Positions 26,460-34,767 of a stretch of 64,000 nt of DNA are shown one piece after another. The stretch spans positions 124,001-188,000 of the forward strand of contig VXNZ01000025.1 of the NCBI GenBank assembly GCA_009840355.1. Reading direction: 5' to 3'. Position numbers and translations under genes: made by a program. This stretch comes from Chloroflexota bacterium (GTDB lineage Bacteria > Chloroflexota > Dehalococcoidia > Lucifugimonadales > JADFKI01). The notes beneath the pieces were generated by a model. The model saw nothing but the letters and a program-made list of their open reading frames with translations, was not told the DNA's origin and did no database searches. The first letter of the stretch is position 1, and the number at the start of each line of letters is the position of its first letter.

Positions 26460-27707
26460 TTATCGCCTGCCCACGCCTAGGCGATCTTCTATTCGCCCGC
26501 TCACATACGACATGCTGTAGGTGAAAATCCAGAATACTATCGACAGGAAGATGAACAGCTCACGCGCGTTGCCCAAGTATTCAGGGTTGCCCTGAATGAA
26601 CGCCCTGCCGATTTCTACTACATCGAGCATGCCGATGATATAGACGAGGCTGGTGTCCTTGAACAGCGCGATGAACTGTCCGACGATTGCGGGTATCACA
26701 TTTCGCACTGCTTGCGGCAATTCGATGAGCAGCGTCGTCTGCCAGCCGGCGAGACCCAGAGCGCGCGCCGCTTCTACCTGACCGCGAGACAGCGCCTGCA
26801 AGCCGCCGCGTATGTTCTCCGCCATGTACGCCGAGCTGAACAGCGTGATGATTATCGCCGCGCGGAACACCGAATTCTGCGGAAAGTCCTCAGGAAACGC
26901 AAGCGGCACAAGCACCTGCGACATGAACAGCAGCGTTATCAGCGGCACGCCGCGGAATATCTCGATGAACACAACGCAGAGCAGCTTCACGATGGGAAGG
27001 TTACTGCGCCGCCCTAGCGCAAGTGCGATGCCGATCGGCAGGCTTAGCACGATACCCGCGACCGCAAGCAGCAGGTTGAGCATGAGGCCGCCCCAGTTCA
27101 CCACGGACACGGGCTGCAAACCGGGTACTCCGGGGATGCCGCGCAGCAGGACGAGAATCAGCAGGAATACGATGACGCCGAATATCACGACGCGTTGCAC
27201 GGTGATCAGAGATGTGTACCGCACCAGCGCCCAACCGACGAACACCGCGGGCAGGTTGGCGAGCAGCAAGATCCGCACGTCCATACCCATACGCTCGAAG
27301 CTATACGGCAGGAATGCGAGCGCCGCCGACACTATCGCGACCGACAGCGCAATCTTCTTGCCTACCGCGCCGGACAATCCCCATGCCATGCCTAGCAGCA
27401 CGGTCACGAGTATCAGCCCGGCCTGTGGTCGCCAGAAGCAGTTCTGCCCCGGGCATGCGAGTTCGGTGTTGTATTGTCCGATGAAGAAACCGCCGCCTAC
27501 GGTCGCTATCACAGTCCAGTCCGCGCCGCCAAGCAGCGCCCAGCTGAGGGAGAACCATGCGGCGATGAGTATCAGTATGCCCGAGACGACTGTGAGGACG
27601 CCGCTAGAGAACGACGAGAATAGATTCTCGCGAATCCAAGCGGATGCGCCTCCATCGTATCGAGGAGGTGGGAGTTGGTCCGGAGGAGGCGCGCTGCTAA
27701 CTACCAT
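26460..27707 (-). CDS. aapM: Amino-acid ABC transporter permease (AapM-like)
   Basis: 415 residues. The first half (to about 190) has several extra hydrophobic segments, as in AapM/BztC. The C-terminal part is a standard HisM-type permease domain: EIFRGVPLITLLFMSQ and the coupling-helix EAARALGLAGWQTTLLIELPQAVRNVIPA. It sits in the inner membrane with AapQ. It starts 9 bp after the aapQ stop. Confidence 0.92.
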   Translation of the reverse strand: MVVSSAPPPDQLPPPRYDGGASAWIRENLFSSFSSGVLTVVSGILILIAAWFSLSWALLGGADWTVIATVGGGFFIGQYNTELACPGQNCFWRPQAGLILVTVLLGMAWGLSGAVGKKIALSVAIVSAALAFLPYSFERMGMDVRILLLANLPAVFVGWALVRYTSLITVQRVVIFGVIVFLLILVLLRGIPGVPGLQPVSVVNWGGLMLNLLLAVAGIVLSLPIGIALALGRRSNLPIVKLLCVVFIEIFRGVPLITLLFMSQVLVPLAFPEDFPQNSVFRAAIIITLFSSAYMAENIRGGLQALSRGQVEAARALGLAGWQTTLLIELPQAVRNVIPAIVGQFIALFKDTSLVYIIGMLDVVEIGRAFIQGNPEYLGNARELFIFLSIVFWIFTYSMSYVSGRIEDRLGVGRR

Positions 27708-27716
27708 CGACTACCC

Positions 27717-28907
27717 TCAGGCGAACCTAGTGTATCGGTTATACAGGTTGCCGATTAGCGAATACGAAAGGCTCAAAAATAGGTACGCGAGCATTATCAG
27801 GATGAATATGGAAACTGCTGGTGCCGTCTGTGTCATCGTTTTTGCCACATTCGTCAAGTCTGAATATCCTATTGCGCCGGCGAGGCTGCTGTTCTTCGTC
27901 AGGTTCAGGTATTGGCTGATGAGCGGCGGGATGATGACGCGGAGCGCCTGCGGGAATGTTACATTGCGCAGTGTCACCATCGGCGACAAGCCCAGAGCGC
28001 GCGCCGCTTCGGTCTGCCCTCTGTTGACGGACTGAATGCCCGCGCGCACAATCTCCGCGATGAACGACGATGTGTATATGACCAGACCGATCAACAGCGC
28101 AAGCAGCCCGGCCGATGCCGTGAATCCGCCTGCGATGCGTCCGAATGCACCTTGCGGTTCGGGGACGGAGATTACGAACGGCATCGCGCCCATCGCCGCC
28201 ATCACGACAACCCAGCCAACTGCGGCGCCGAGTATCGCAGTAACAAAGCCGAATACGACCGGATACGACGACGCGCCCGTTAGCTCTTCATGGCGCGTTC
28301 TGAAGCGATGCACCACGAAGCCAGCGAAGATAGAGGCAGCGAACAGTGCCAGCCATATCAGCGTCGCATCGCCTCTTACCGGCACGGGGAACGGCGTGGA
28401 GACTCCCGCGTTGTTGATGTACAGGTTGCCGAGCACCACATAGCCTTCGCGCACGGGAGGCAAGGCGAGCATGATGTAGAACCAAAAGAATAGCTGAACC
28501 AGCAACGGCACATTGCGGAAGAATTCTACGTACGCCGTGGCAATCTTGGCGACAAGCCAGTTGCTGGACAGCCGCATCACGCCCACGACAATGCCCAGCG
28601 CAGTGGCAAGTATCACGCCGACTATCGACACAAACACAGTGTTGGTGAACGCAACGAAGAAGGCATACAAGAATGTGTCGGACGACTCGTACGAAAGGAA
28701 GTGCTGCCCGATGGGTGTCTGGTATGCGCGGTCAAGGAAGCTGAAGCCGTATGGGATTTCCCTATCGTCTATCGCGTTGCCGATGTTGATAAAGAACCAC
28801 GACACCAACACTACAACCAGAATGCCCGACACTATCTGAGACGCCCACTGAATCACTTGGGCGTGTCTCCATACGGGGATTCCTTGATATGTCAGATTTC
28901 GCATCAT
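27717..28907 (-). CDS. aapQ: Amino-acid ABC transporter permease (AapQ-like)
   Basis: 396 residues. Permease domain split by a long middle insertion, as in AapQ/BztB: EFFRNVPLLVQLFFWFYIM near 130 and EAARALGLSPMVTLRNVTFPQALRVIIPP near 310. It pairs with AapM to form the membrane channel for polar amino acids. Either of two adjacent ATGs could start it. Confidence 0.92.
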   Translation of the reverse strand: MMRNLTYQGIPVWRHAQVIQWASQIVSGILVVVLVSWFFINIGNAIDDREIPYGFSFLDRAYQTPIGQHFLSYESSDTFLYAFFVAFTNTVFVSIVGVILATALGIVVGVMRLSSNWLVAKIATAYVEFFRNVPLLVQLFFWFYIMLALPPVREGYVVLGNLYINNAGVSTPFPVPVRGDATLIWLALFAASIFAGFVVHRFRTRHEELTGASSYPVVFGFVTAILGAAVGWVVVMAAMGAMPFVISVPEPQGAFGRIAGGFTASAGLLALLIGLVIYTSSFIAEIVRAGIQSVNRGQTEAARALGLSPMVTLRNVTFPQALRVIIPPLISQYLNLTKNSSLAGAIGYSDLTNVAKTMTQTAPAVSIFILIMLAYLFLSLSYSLIGNLYNRYTRFA

Positions 28908-28992
28908 CTAAGCAGATTCTCCGCGCCTATATTGCTTGCGCCGTAATCCTACCACATGTTTCAACGATTTTTATAATCCCACACGGGGTAAT

Positions 28993-29056
28993 TGGCATTT
29001 CGTTATAGGGCGAATGCAAGATTTCTCACCCCGCTGCGCTGCGTTCGAAATGGCAG
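28993..29056. repeat. Partial relative of the MITE-like element
   Basis: A degenerate left arm (GGCATTTCG) and a long right arm containing CTCACCCCGCTGCGCTGCG, matching the inner arms of the elements at 48929-49034 and 5498-5637. The outer terminal repeats are absent. It occupies part of the 297-bp gap between aapQ and aapJ. Confidence 0.45.
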
Positions 29057-29121
29057 TCCGATTCCTTGCCATCCAATTCTGCCTATCCTGTGCATCGACG
29101 TTAATTTCACGCACACAAAGA

Positions 29122-29152
29122 AAGAGCGGCTGGTTGGTCACCAGCCGCTCTT
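29122..29152 (-). terminator. Hairpin after aapJ
   Basis: Perfect 13-bp stem (AAGAGCGGCTGGT and complement), 5-nt loop; on the minus strand followed by TCTTTG. It stands about 53 bp after aapJ and before aapQ, a common arrangement that makes the binding protein more abundant than the permease. It could act in both directions. Confidence 0.75.
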
Positions 29153-29204
29153 ATTTTCACTTAATCAGCCGTAGCCGATATTTGCGCGTATCGCCAGCGC
29201 GGGG

Positions 29205-30380
29205 TTAGCGCGGGGGCGCGGCGTATATCTGTCCACCCTTCGGGCAGTCAGCGCATGGAGCGTCAGCCCATAGAGCGTTGCGGCCGCCCTCGCGCGGCAG
29301 GTTGATGCCGTCCGGACCTAGGTTACGGTCATAAATCTCACCGTAGTTGCCCACAGCGCCAAGTACATCACGCGCTACTGTCTGGCTTAGTCCCAAACTT
29401 TCCTGTCCGAAACTACCTTCGTCTCCTAGCAGACGCTTGGCGGCAGTGTTGTCGCCAGGATTCATGTCGCCTGAAGTCAGACCGTATGCCTCGCCGTAGA
29501 TAAGAATCGCCATTACGGTCTTCACAACGTCAAACCACTGGTCGTCGCCATGCGGCACTACCGGGCCCAGAGGCTCTTCAGATATAGTCTCCGGCAGGAT
29601 TACATGGTCGTCCTTGTTGGCGAAAGCGGAACTGATAGCCGCAAGCTGAGAGCGGTCGTTAGTGAAGGCGTCGCACTGCTCGCTTTGATAAGCGGCGACT
29701 ACGGCGTCCGTGTCTTCAAACGTAAGCGGGGTGATGTTCAGATTGTTCTGGTTGGAGAAGTCTTGCAGGTTCAACTCGGTCGTCGTGCCCTGCGTCACGC
29801 ACACGGTAGCGTCCTTAAGTTCGAGCGCGCTGGATACTCCGAGCCCCTTGTTGACCAGGAAGCCCTGCCCGTCGTAAAACATCGTCTGCGCATAGTTGCC
29901 CCACTGCGCGTCGCGGCTAGTAGTCCAGGTAACCGTGCGAACCAGCATATCGACTTCGCCGGACTGAATCGTGGGACCGCGCTCTGCCGCGCTGATTAGC
30001 CGAATCTCAATGGCGTTCGGGTCGCCCAGCACCGCTGCCGCAAGGGCGCGGCACAGGTCAATGTCAAAGCCGACATTGTTGTTGTTGTTGTCCAAGGATC
30101 CGTAGCCGGGGACGTCGTTGCGGCTGGCGCAGATGACTCTGCCGCGCTCTTTGACTGCGGCGAGCCTGTCGCCGGATTCCATCATCATCATTGCGTCGCC
30201 GCCGGATGCTTGCGCGTCGGCGAGCTCTTGCTCAAGTCCTGTAATCCTAGTCTCTGCTGCCACTAACGCGGCTTGTGCGTCCGCGAGTTCGGCGCTGCTA
30301 TCTGCTTGCTGCTGGCACGCGACAAGCGCCAGAACGCCAGCGACTATCAGCATTACCAATAGACTATTGCGAATGGTCAT
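29205..30380 (-). CDS. aapJ: Amino-acid ABC transporter substrate-binding lipoprotein
   Basis: 391 residues from the ATG at 30380 (AGGAAA upstream). A lipoprotein signal ends at LALVAC, with the cysteine at about 22. Next comes an Ala/Glu-rich heptad stretch (about 28-62) likely to be a coiled-coil spacer, then an AapJ-type binding domain (VICASRNDVPGYGSLD; GFDIDLCRALAAAVLG). A spacer of this kind between lipid anchor and ligand domain is unusual for amino-acid binding proteins. It captures polar amino acids outside the membrane for AapQMP. Confidence 0.92.
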   Translation of the reverse strand: MTIRNSLLVMLIVAGVLALVACQQQADSSAELADAQAALVAAETRITGLEQELADAQASGGDAMMMMESGDRLAAVKERGRVICASRNDVPGYGSLDNNNNNVGFDIDLCRALAAAVLGDPNAIEIRLISAAERGPTIQSGEVDMLVRTVTWTTSRDAQWGNYAQTMFYDGQGFLVNKGLGVSSALELKDATVCVTQGTTTELNLQDFSNQNNLNITPLTFEDTDAVVAAYQSEQCDAFTNDRSQLAAISSAFANKDDHVILPETISEEPLGPVVPHGDDQWFDVVKTVMAILIYGEAYGLTSGDMNPGDNTAAKRLLGDEGSFGQESLGLSQTVARDVLGAVGNYGEIYDRNLGPDGINLPREGGRNALWADAPCADCPKGGQIYAAPPR

Positions 30381-30427
30381 ACAATTTCCTTTCTTGTTTA
30401 TTCTTATTCCCATTCCATTGCCGATAC

Positions 30428-30433
30428 ATTATA
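30428..30433 (-). promoter_or_regulatory. Possible -10 element of aapJQMP
   Basis: A perfect TATAAT on the minus strand about 50 bp ahead of aapJ. The -35 position is poor, so an activator may be needed. Confidence 0.4.
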
Positions 30434-30532
30434 CAATACCGCAATTCGCGTGGAATCTCTACGGATTAGTTGTTCGAGATAGACTCACTGGGGGTCTGCA
30501 AAACCCGCCATTTCGTCGGTAAAGAAGGTAAG

Positions 30533-30653
30533 CCCTCTGGCAGTGACCTATTTTCCCACATCCTTGCGGGTGCAGTATCGTCGGCGCTGAGACGTTTCAC
30601 TTCCGTGTTCGGGATGGGAACGGGTGGGGCCATCTAGCTAGAACCACCAAAGG
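30533..30653 (-). rRNA. rrf: 5S ribosomal RNA, unlinked
   Basis: About 121 nt. Minus-strand landmarks are CCCATCCCGAACACGGAAGT (loop B/C region) and a terminal helix in which CTTTGGTGG pairs with CTGCCAGAG. Ends are set from that helix and may be off by a few bases. No 16S or 23S gene is in the window on either side, and it has its own promoter. Confidence 0.93.
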
Positions 30654-30668
30654 ACTTAATCGCAGTCA

Positions 30669-30697
30669 ATGTTACAAGAGATTCTAATCGGTGTCAA
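30669..30697 (-). promoter_or_regulatory. 5S rRNA promoter
   Basis: Minus strand TTGACA (30692-30697), 17-bp spacer, TAACAT (30669-30674), 15 bp ahead of the mature 5S end. A perfect -35 and standard spacing support independent transcription. Confidence 0.7.
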
Positions 30698-30878
30698 CGA
30701 ATTTCCAGCGATTCCGATGCGGGTTATATGCGACATTCCTATTACCCCATTCCTAGCATTCAGCCGTTAATGCCGCCGCTAAAGGGAAAGGGACATGCCA
30801 AGAATGCTATCATTGCATGAGGAACAGAATGCTTGCGCGAGATAGCGGCCAATCCACAATTATGAGGATGCCCAAGAC

Positions 30879-31643
30879 ATGTACATCCTGCTAAAGCACA
30901 GACGCGACATGGCACGCGGTTCGGGTTCGCGAACGCCCGTCTTTCTAACGACCGAATGGCGGCATCTGGCGATGCTGAACTACGAAATCGTGCCAGAAGC
31001 GCTTGAGCCGTACTTGCCCGCCGGCACGGTGCTCGATACTTGGCGCGGCAAGCACTACATCAGCGTCGTCGGGCTGTTGTTTCGCGATACACGACTGTAC
31101 GGCGTGCCAGTGCCGTTTCATCGCGACTTCGAGGAAATCAACCTGCGCTTCTATGTGCGCCGTGAGGTCGCGGGTGAAGTGCGACGCGGCGTGGTCTTCA
31201 TCAAGGAAATCGTGCCCAAGCGCGCCGTTACTTTCGTCGCGCGTGCGCTGTACAACGAGAACTACACGACCTTGCCCACAAGCCACAGCGTAGAGCGGCA
31301 AGGCGCGGGCTTGGCGGTTTCATACGAATGGCGGCAGACGGATTTCACCCACAGCCTTCGCGTTCAAGCGGCGGACGCGCCGCACCTAATCCGCGACGGC
31401 AGCGAGGAAGAGTTCATCGCGGAGCATTACTGGGGATACGCCGCGCAGCGAGACGGCGGCACGCTTGAGTACGAAGTCGAGCACCCACGCTGGCACATCC
31501 GGCGCATCGACAACGCCACGCTGCACTGCGATGTCGAGCGGCTGTACGGCGGCGAGTTCGCGGACCACATCGGTAATACACCGGACTCTGCTCTGCTTGC
31601 GGACGGTTCGCCGGTCATCGTGCGCAAGGGCGTTCGGATATAG
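30879..31643 (+). CDS. YqjF-like DUF2071 family protein
   Basis: 254 residues matching the DUF2071 layout: FLTTEWRHLAMLNYEIVPEAL near the start, FHRDFEEINLRFYVR at about 85-100, and FIKEIVPKRAV. No enzymatic function is established for the family. An internal ATG at 30909 could also be the start. It stands alone between the 5S gene and a convergent aldo/keto reductase. Confidence 0.8.
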   Translation: MYILLKHRRDMARGSGSRTPVFLTTEWRHLAMLNYEIVPEALEPYLPAGTVLDTWRGKHYISVVGLLFRDTRLYGVPVPFHRDFEEINLRFYVRREVAGEVRRGVVFIKEIVPKRAVTFVARALYNENYTTLPTSHSVERQGAGLAVSYEWRQTDFTHSLRVQAADAPHLIRDGSEEEFIAEHYWGYAAQRDGGTLEYEVEHPRWHIRRIDNATLHCDVERLYGGEFADHIGNTPDSALLADGSPVIVRKGVRI

Positions 31644-31684
31644 GGAAGATTACGAATAGTCTTGAGTAGCTGAGTTTCTATCGT

Positions 31685-31720
31685 CCCATCCTGACCTTCT
31701 CGCAGATTGGGAAGGGACTC
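31685..31720. repeat. CCTTCCCC-type intergenic hairpin
   Basis: CCCATCCTGACCTTCTCGC, then TTGGGAAGGGACTC. A diverged member of the family at 40137-40176, lying between convergent genes. Confidence 0.45.
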
Positions 31721-31762
31721 ACGTTAAGGCGCCTGCAGAAATCGGATTTAGACACCCTTACC

Positions 31763-32695
31763 TTACGCCGCTTCGACTATCGCGTTCACCTCTGCCACTT
31801 CGTCGGCGGTAAGCTGCCACGACGCCGCTCTTGCGTTGGCGATGATTTGCTCTACGCGGGTCGCGCCGGCGATTACGGAGCTTACGGCGTCGTTGGCGAG
31901 CAGCCAGGCGAACGCCAGCTCCAGCACCGTATGCCCGCGCGCCTCGCAGAACGCCTCTAGCTTGTCCAGCAGGTCGAAGTTGGCGTCGGTGAACATGCCG
32001 CGGTCGTTCTCCGCTAGGCGCGTTCCCGTCGGCACTGCTTCTCCACGACGGTACTTGCCCGTCAGGAAGCCGTTCGCCAGCGGATAGTACGGCAGTATTC
32101 CCACGCCGTACGCATCGCAGAACGGCACAAGCTCGGTCTCGATTTCCCTGTCCATCAGGCTGTAGCGCGGCTGCACGCTCGCGAACGATGCGACGCCCAG
32201 AGACCGCGATGTCCACGCCGCCTCGCAAACTTGCCAAGCCGTGAAGTTGGAGCAGCCGATATAGCGAACCTTGCCCTGCCGCACGAGGTCGTCCAGCGCG
32301 CGCAGTGTCTCTTCGATTGGCACATTGGGGTCGTGCCAGTGTATCTGGTACAGGTCGATGTAGTCGGTCTGCAGGCGACACAGGCTGTCTTCCACCGCCG
32401 CCATGATGTGCTGCCGAGAGTTGCCGCCGTCATTGGGGCCGTCGCCCACTGTGCTCGACACTTTAGTAGCGATGACTGCCTTGTCGCGCTTGCCCTTCAG
32501 CGCGCGTCCGATGTAGTCCTCGGAGTAACCATCGCCGTAGCTATTGGATGTGTCGATCATAGTAACGCCCATATCCAAGGCGTGGTTAATGACGAGCGCC
32601 GTAGCGTCCGCGTCTAGTCTGCGACCGAAGTTGTTCGTGCCCAAACCAATAGCCGAGACCTTCAAACCCGACTTGCCCAGATAACGATATTCCAA
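31763..32695 (-). CDS. Aldo/keto reductase
   Basis: 310 residues with a TTG start (32695). TIM-barrel AKR with the catalytic set visible: MIDTSNSYGDGYSE (Asp and Tyr), VIATKV (Lys) and YQIHWHDP (His). The NADP-binding C-terminal segment includes VSSVIAGATRVEQI. Closest in style to YajO/Tas-like oxidoreductases that reduce sugar aldehydes or other carbonyls; the substrate cannot be told. No operon partner. Confidence 0.9.
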   Translation of the reverse strand: MEYRYLGKSGLKVSAIGLGTNNFGRRLDADATALVINHALDMGVTMIDTSNSYGDGYSEDYIGRALKGKRDKAVIATKVSSTVGDGPNDGGNSRQHIMAAVEDSLCRLQTDYIDLYQIHWHDPNVPIEETLRALDDLVRQGKVRYIGCSNFTAWQVCEAAWTSRSLGVASFASVQPRYSLMDREIETELVPFCDAYGVGILPYYPLANGFLTGKYRRGEAVPTGTRLAENDRGMFTDANFDLLDKLEAFCEARGHTVLELAFAWLLANDAVSSVIAGATRVEQIIANARAASWQLTADEVAEVNAIVEAA

Positions 32696-32730
32696 TTTCC
32701 CTATTCCTTTCAGTTCAGTTCCCCAAAATT

Positions 32731-32764
32731 CCTACTCCCAAAAGGGGAAAGGTTAGGATGGAGC
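32731..32764. repeat. CCTTCCCC-type intergenic hairpin
   Basis: CCTACTCCCAAAAGGGGAAAGG followed by TTAGGATGGAGC in the reverse orientation to the copy at 7380-7410. Located between comB and the aldo/keto reductase, both on the minus strand. Confidence 0.55.
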
Positions 32765-32812
32765 ATAGCAAGTCTAAAGGCAATCTTGCTTTTGTCGTTC
32801 AGCCTAAATCGT

Positions 32813-33505
32813 TCAGTCCAAGTCCCACCGTCGCGCAACTAGCAGCCCATCCTCTCGTTCCACTTTGATAGCAAAGTCCACGCTGTCGATTTGCAGCGCG
32901 ATGTCGCGGTCTTCCGGGTGATACTGCGGCTGCGACGGGTCGTCGAACTTCTGCGATTCTTCACCGGCGAGCACCAGCGCGCGAACGGCGTCGCGGTCAG
33001 GCTGCCGTCCCTGCAATAGATTGCGCATATAGAACGCGCACTGCTCGTCTTCGTCCGCACTGATACGTGCTTCCCAACCCATCGCCACGATGGTTACGAG
33101 GTCGGGGTCGTCTCGTAGTATGGCATTCGCGGTCGCCTTGGCGATGACCAGTGAGCCGGCATATATCTGCGAGGCGTTCGCTGCTGCGCTCATGCCGACC
33201 GTTCCGGCGCGCGTGGACTGTATTAGCGTCTTGCCACCCACATTGGAGTCTAGCATTTCGTAGGGCGAGTTGCCCATATCGAACCCATCCGGGCGGATGC
33301 CATTCACCTCGCCGATGCACATCTCGCCAACGCCGTTCTCTCGCAGCTGCAGCGCCTCGTCCACTTCCGCAACCAGCACAATTTTCTCCGCGCCGTTCCT
33401 GAAAGCGACCGCCGCCGTGGTAAACGCGCGAAACACATCAACTATCACCACCGTACCGCGCGCTTCCTGCGCTCCCCTGAGCAAGCTACCTATTCGTATC
33501 TCCAA
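32813..33505 (-). CDS. comB: ComB-family 2-phosphosulfolactate phosphatase
   Basis: 230 residues with a TTG start (33505) 8 bp after GAGGT. Signatures TVVIVDVFRAFTTAAVAF, GEVNGIRPDGFDMGNSP and TLIQSTRAGTVG match ComB. In methanogens ComB dephosphorylates phosphosulfolactate on the way to coenzyme M; many bacteria without coenzyme M carry it, perhaps for sulfolactate. No ComA or ComC is nearby. Confidence 0.85.
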   Translation of the reverse strand: MEIRIGSLLRGAQEARGTVVIVDVFRAFTTAAVAFRNGAEKIVLVAEVDEALQLRENGVGEMCIGEVNGIRPDGFDMGNSPYEMLDSNVGGKTLIQSTRAGTVGMSAAANASQIYAGSLVIAKATANAILRDDPDLVTIVAMGWEARISADEDEQCAFYMRNLLQGRQPDRDAVRALVLAGEESQKFDDPSQPQYHPEDRDIALQIDSVDFAIKVEREDGLLVARRWDLD

Positions 33506-33640
33506 CCTATTACCTCTGTCGTTTTAACTTATTATGTATGGGCGTATCGCACATGGATTAGCTGCTATTGCTTTGACCACAATTGCCTTGTTGATTCGCG
33601 CATGGCTCGCACGCCAACTTGCCAATCCGGCGCGCGCAGA

Positions 33641-34543
33641 CTAATCGCGCATTTCCGGGGGCAGCACAAAGGATATATCTTCCATGCCCATGCCCACTTC
33701 GATTATTTCTTCAGGCTGCAGACGATTGATGATGTTCTGCACCAAGTATTCCGGAGTCGATGCACCTGATGTTATTCCGACATGTTCCACGCCTTCGAGC
33801 CATTCGTCGCGCAGACCGCCTGCGTCGTCTATAAGATATGCGGGCACGCCGGCAGATTCCGCGACTTCGCGCAGGCGATTGCAGTTCGAGCTATTGTCCG
33901 CGCCAATGACAAGCACCAAGTCAACCTGTGCAGTCATATCCTTGACCGCCGACTGGCGGTTCGTCGTCGCATAGCACAGGTCGTTGCGGACAATAGTATC
34001 CGGAAACTTGCTTTGGATATTGTCGATGGAACGCTGCGTGTCGTCCACTGATAGTGTAGTCTGCGTTAGCACGGCGATGGGCGTGGTGTCGTCCCAGTCC
34101 GGCAGGTCAAGCTCTTCGCGGTCGTCGATGAGGTGCATGTCCGTCTGCCCCATCGTGCCCTTGACTTCCTGATGCCCGCGATGCCCGACGAGGATGATGC
34201 GCCGGTCTTCATTGTCGTATCGAATCGCCTCGTTGTGCACCTTCGTGACAAGCGGGCATGTCGCATCGACCACTCGCAGACTGCGCGCCTTTGCTTTGGC
34301 AAAGTCTTCAGGCGGCGAGCCGTGCGCAGAGAACACCACGCGGGCGCCTTCAGGTATGTCGTCAACATCTTCCACCGTAACCGCGCCCTTCGCCTCAAGC
34401 GCACCGACGACATACTGGTTGTGCACAATCTGGTGCTTTACATATATGGGCGCGCCGTACCGCTCAAGCGCAATCTCCACGATGTCAATCGCTCGGACAA
34501 CACCGGCGCAAAATCCCCTTGGCGCGCCTATGTAAACCTTCAT
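33641..34543 (-). CDS. ispH: 4-hydroxy-3-methylbut-2-enyl diphosphate reductase
   Basis: 300 residues. The three cluster cysteines are in GAPRGFCAGVVRAI, VDATCPLVTKVH and NDLCYATTNRQ; SSNCNRL and TSGASTPE bind substrate phosphate. It makes IPP and DMAPP in the last MEP-pathway step using an iron-sulphur cluster. GGGAGGGAC precedes the ATG. Stand-alone gene divergent from an aminotransferase. Confidence 0.95.
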   Translation of the reverse strand: MKVYIGAPRGFCAGVVRAIDIVEIALERYGAPIYVKHQIVHNQYVVGALEAKGAVTVEDVDDIPEGARVVFSAHGSPPEDFAKAKARSLRVVDATCPLVTKVHNEAIRYDNEDRRIILVGHRGHQEVKGTMGQTDMHLIDDREELDLPDWDDTTPIAVLTQTTLSVDDTQRSIDNIQSKFPDTIVRNDLCYATTNRQSAVKDMTAQVDLVLVIGADNSSNCNRLREVAESAGVPAYLIDDAGGLRDEWLEGVEHVGITSGASTPEYLVQNIINRLQPEEIIEVGMGMEDISFVLPPEMRD

Positions 34544-34706
34544 TCGTCCCTCCCTTTTTGATCATCGGGTCTGGGCTGTAAAGTAGTTCAATGTTATCAC
34601 ACGACATAACACCCTTCCCAACTTTAGCCCTTGACGGAGACGGCAAAAGCCGATGCGAGTTCATTCACCGCACCGTTTAACAGTTTCATATACGATATAA
34701 CCTGTC

Positions 34707-34712
34707 TATAAT
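34707..34712 (+). promoter_or_regulatory. Possible -10 element of the aminotransferase gene
   Basis: TATAAT 55 bp ahead of the ATG at 34768; the -35 region reads TTTCAT, a weak match. Confidence 0.4.
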
Positions 34713-34767
34713 ATGTCAGAGCGTTGTCGATTGTAGCATCTGAATGCGCCGGGCTGGGGGAACGCAA

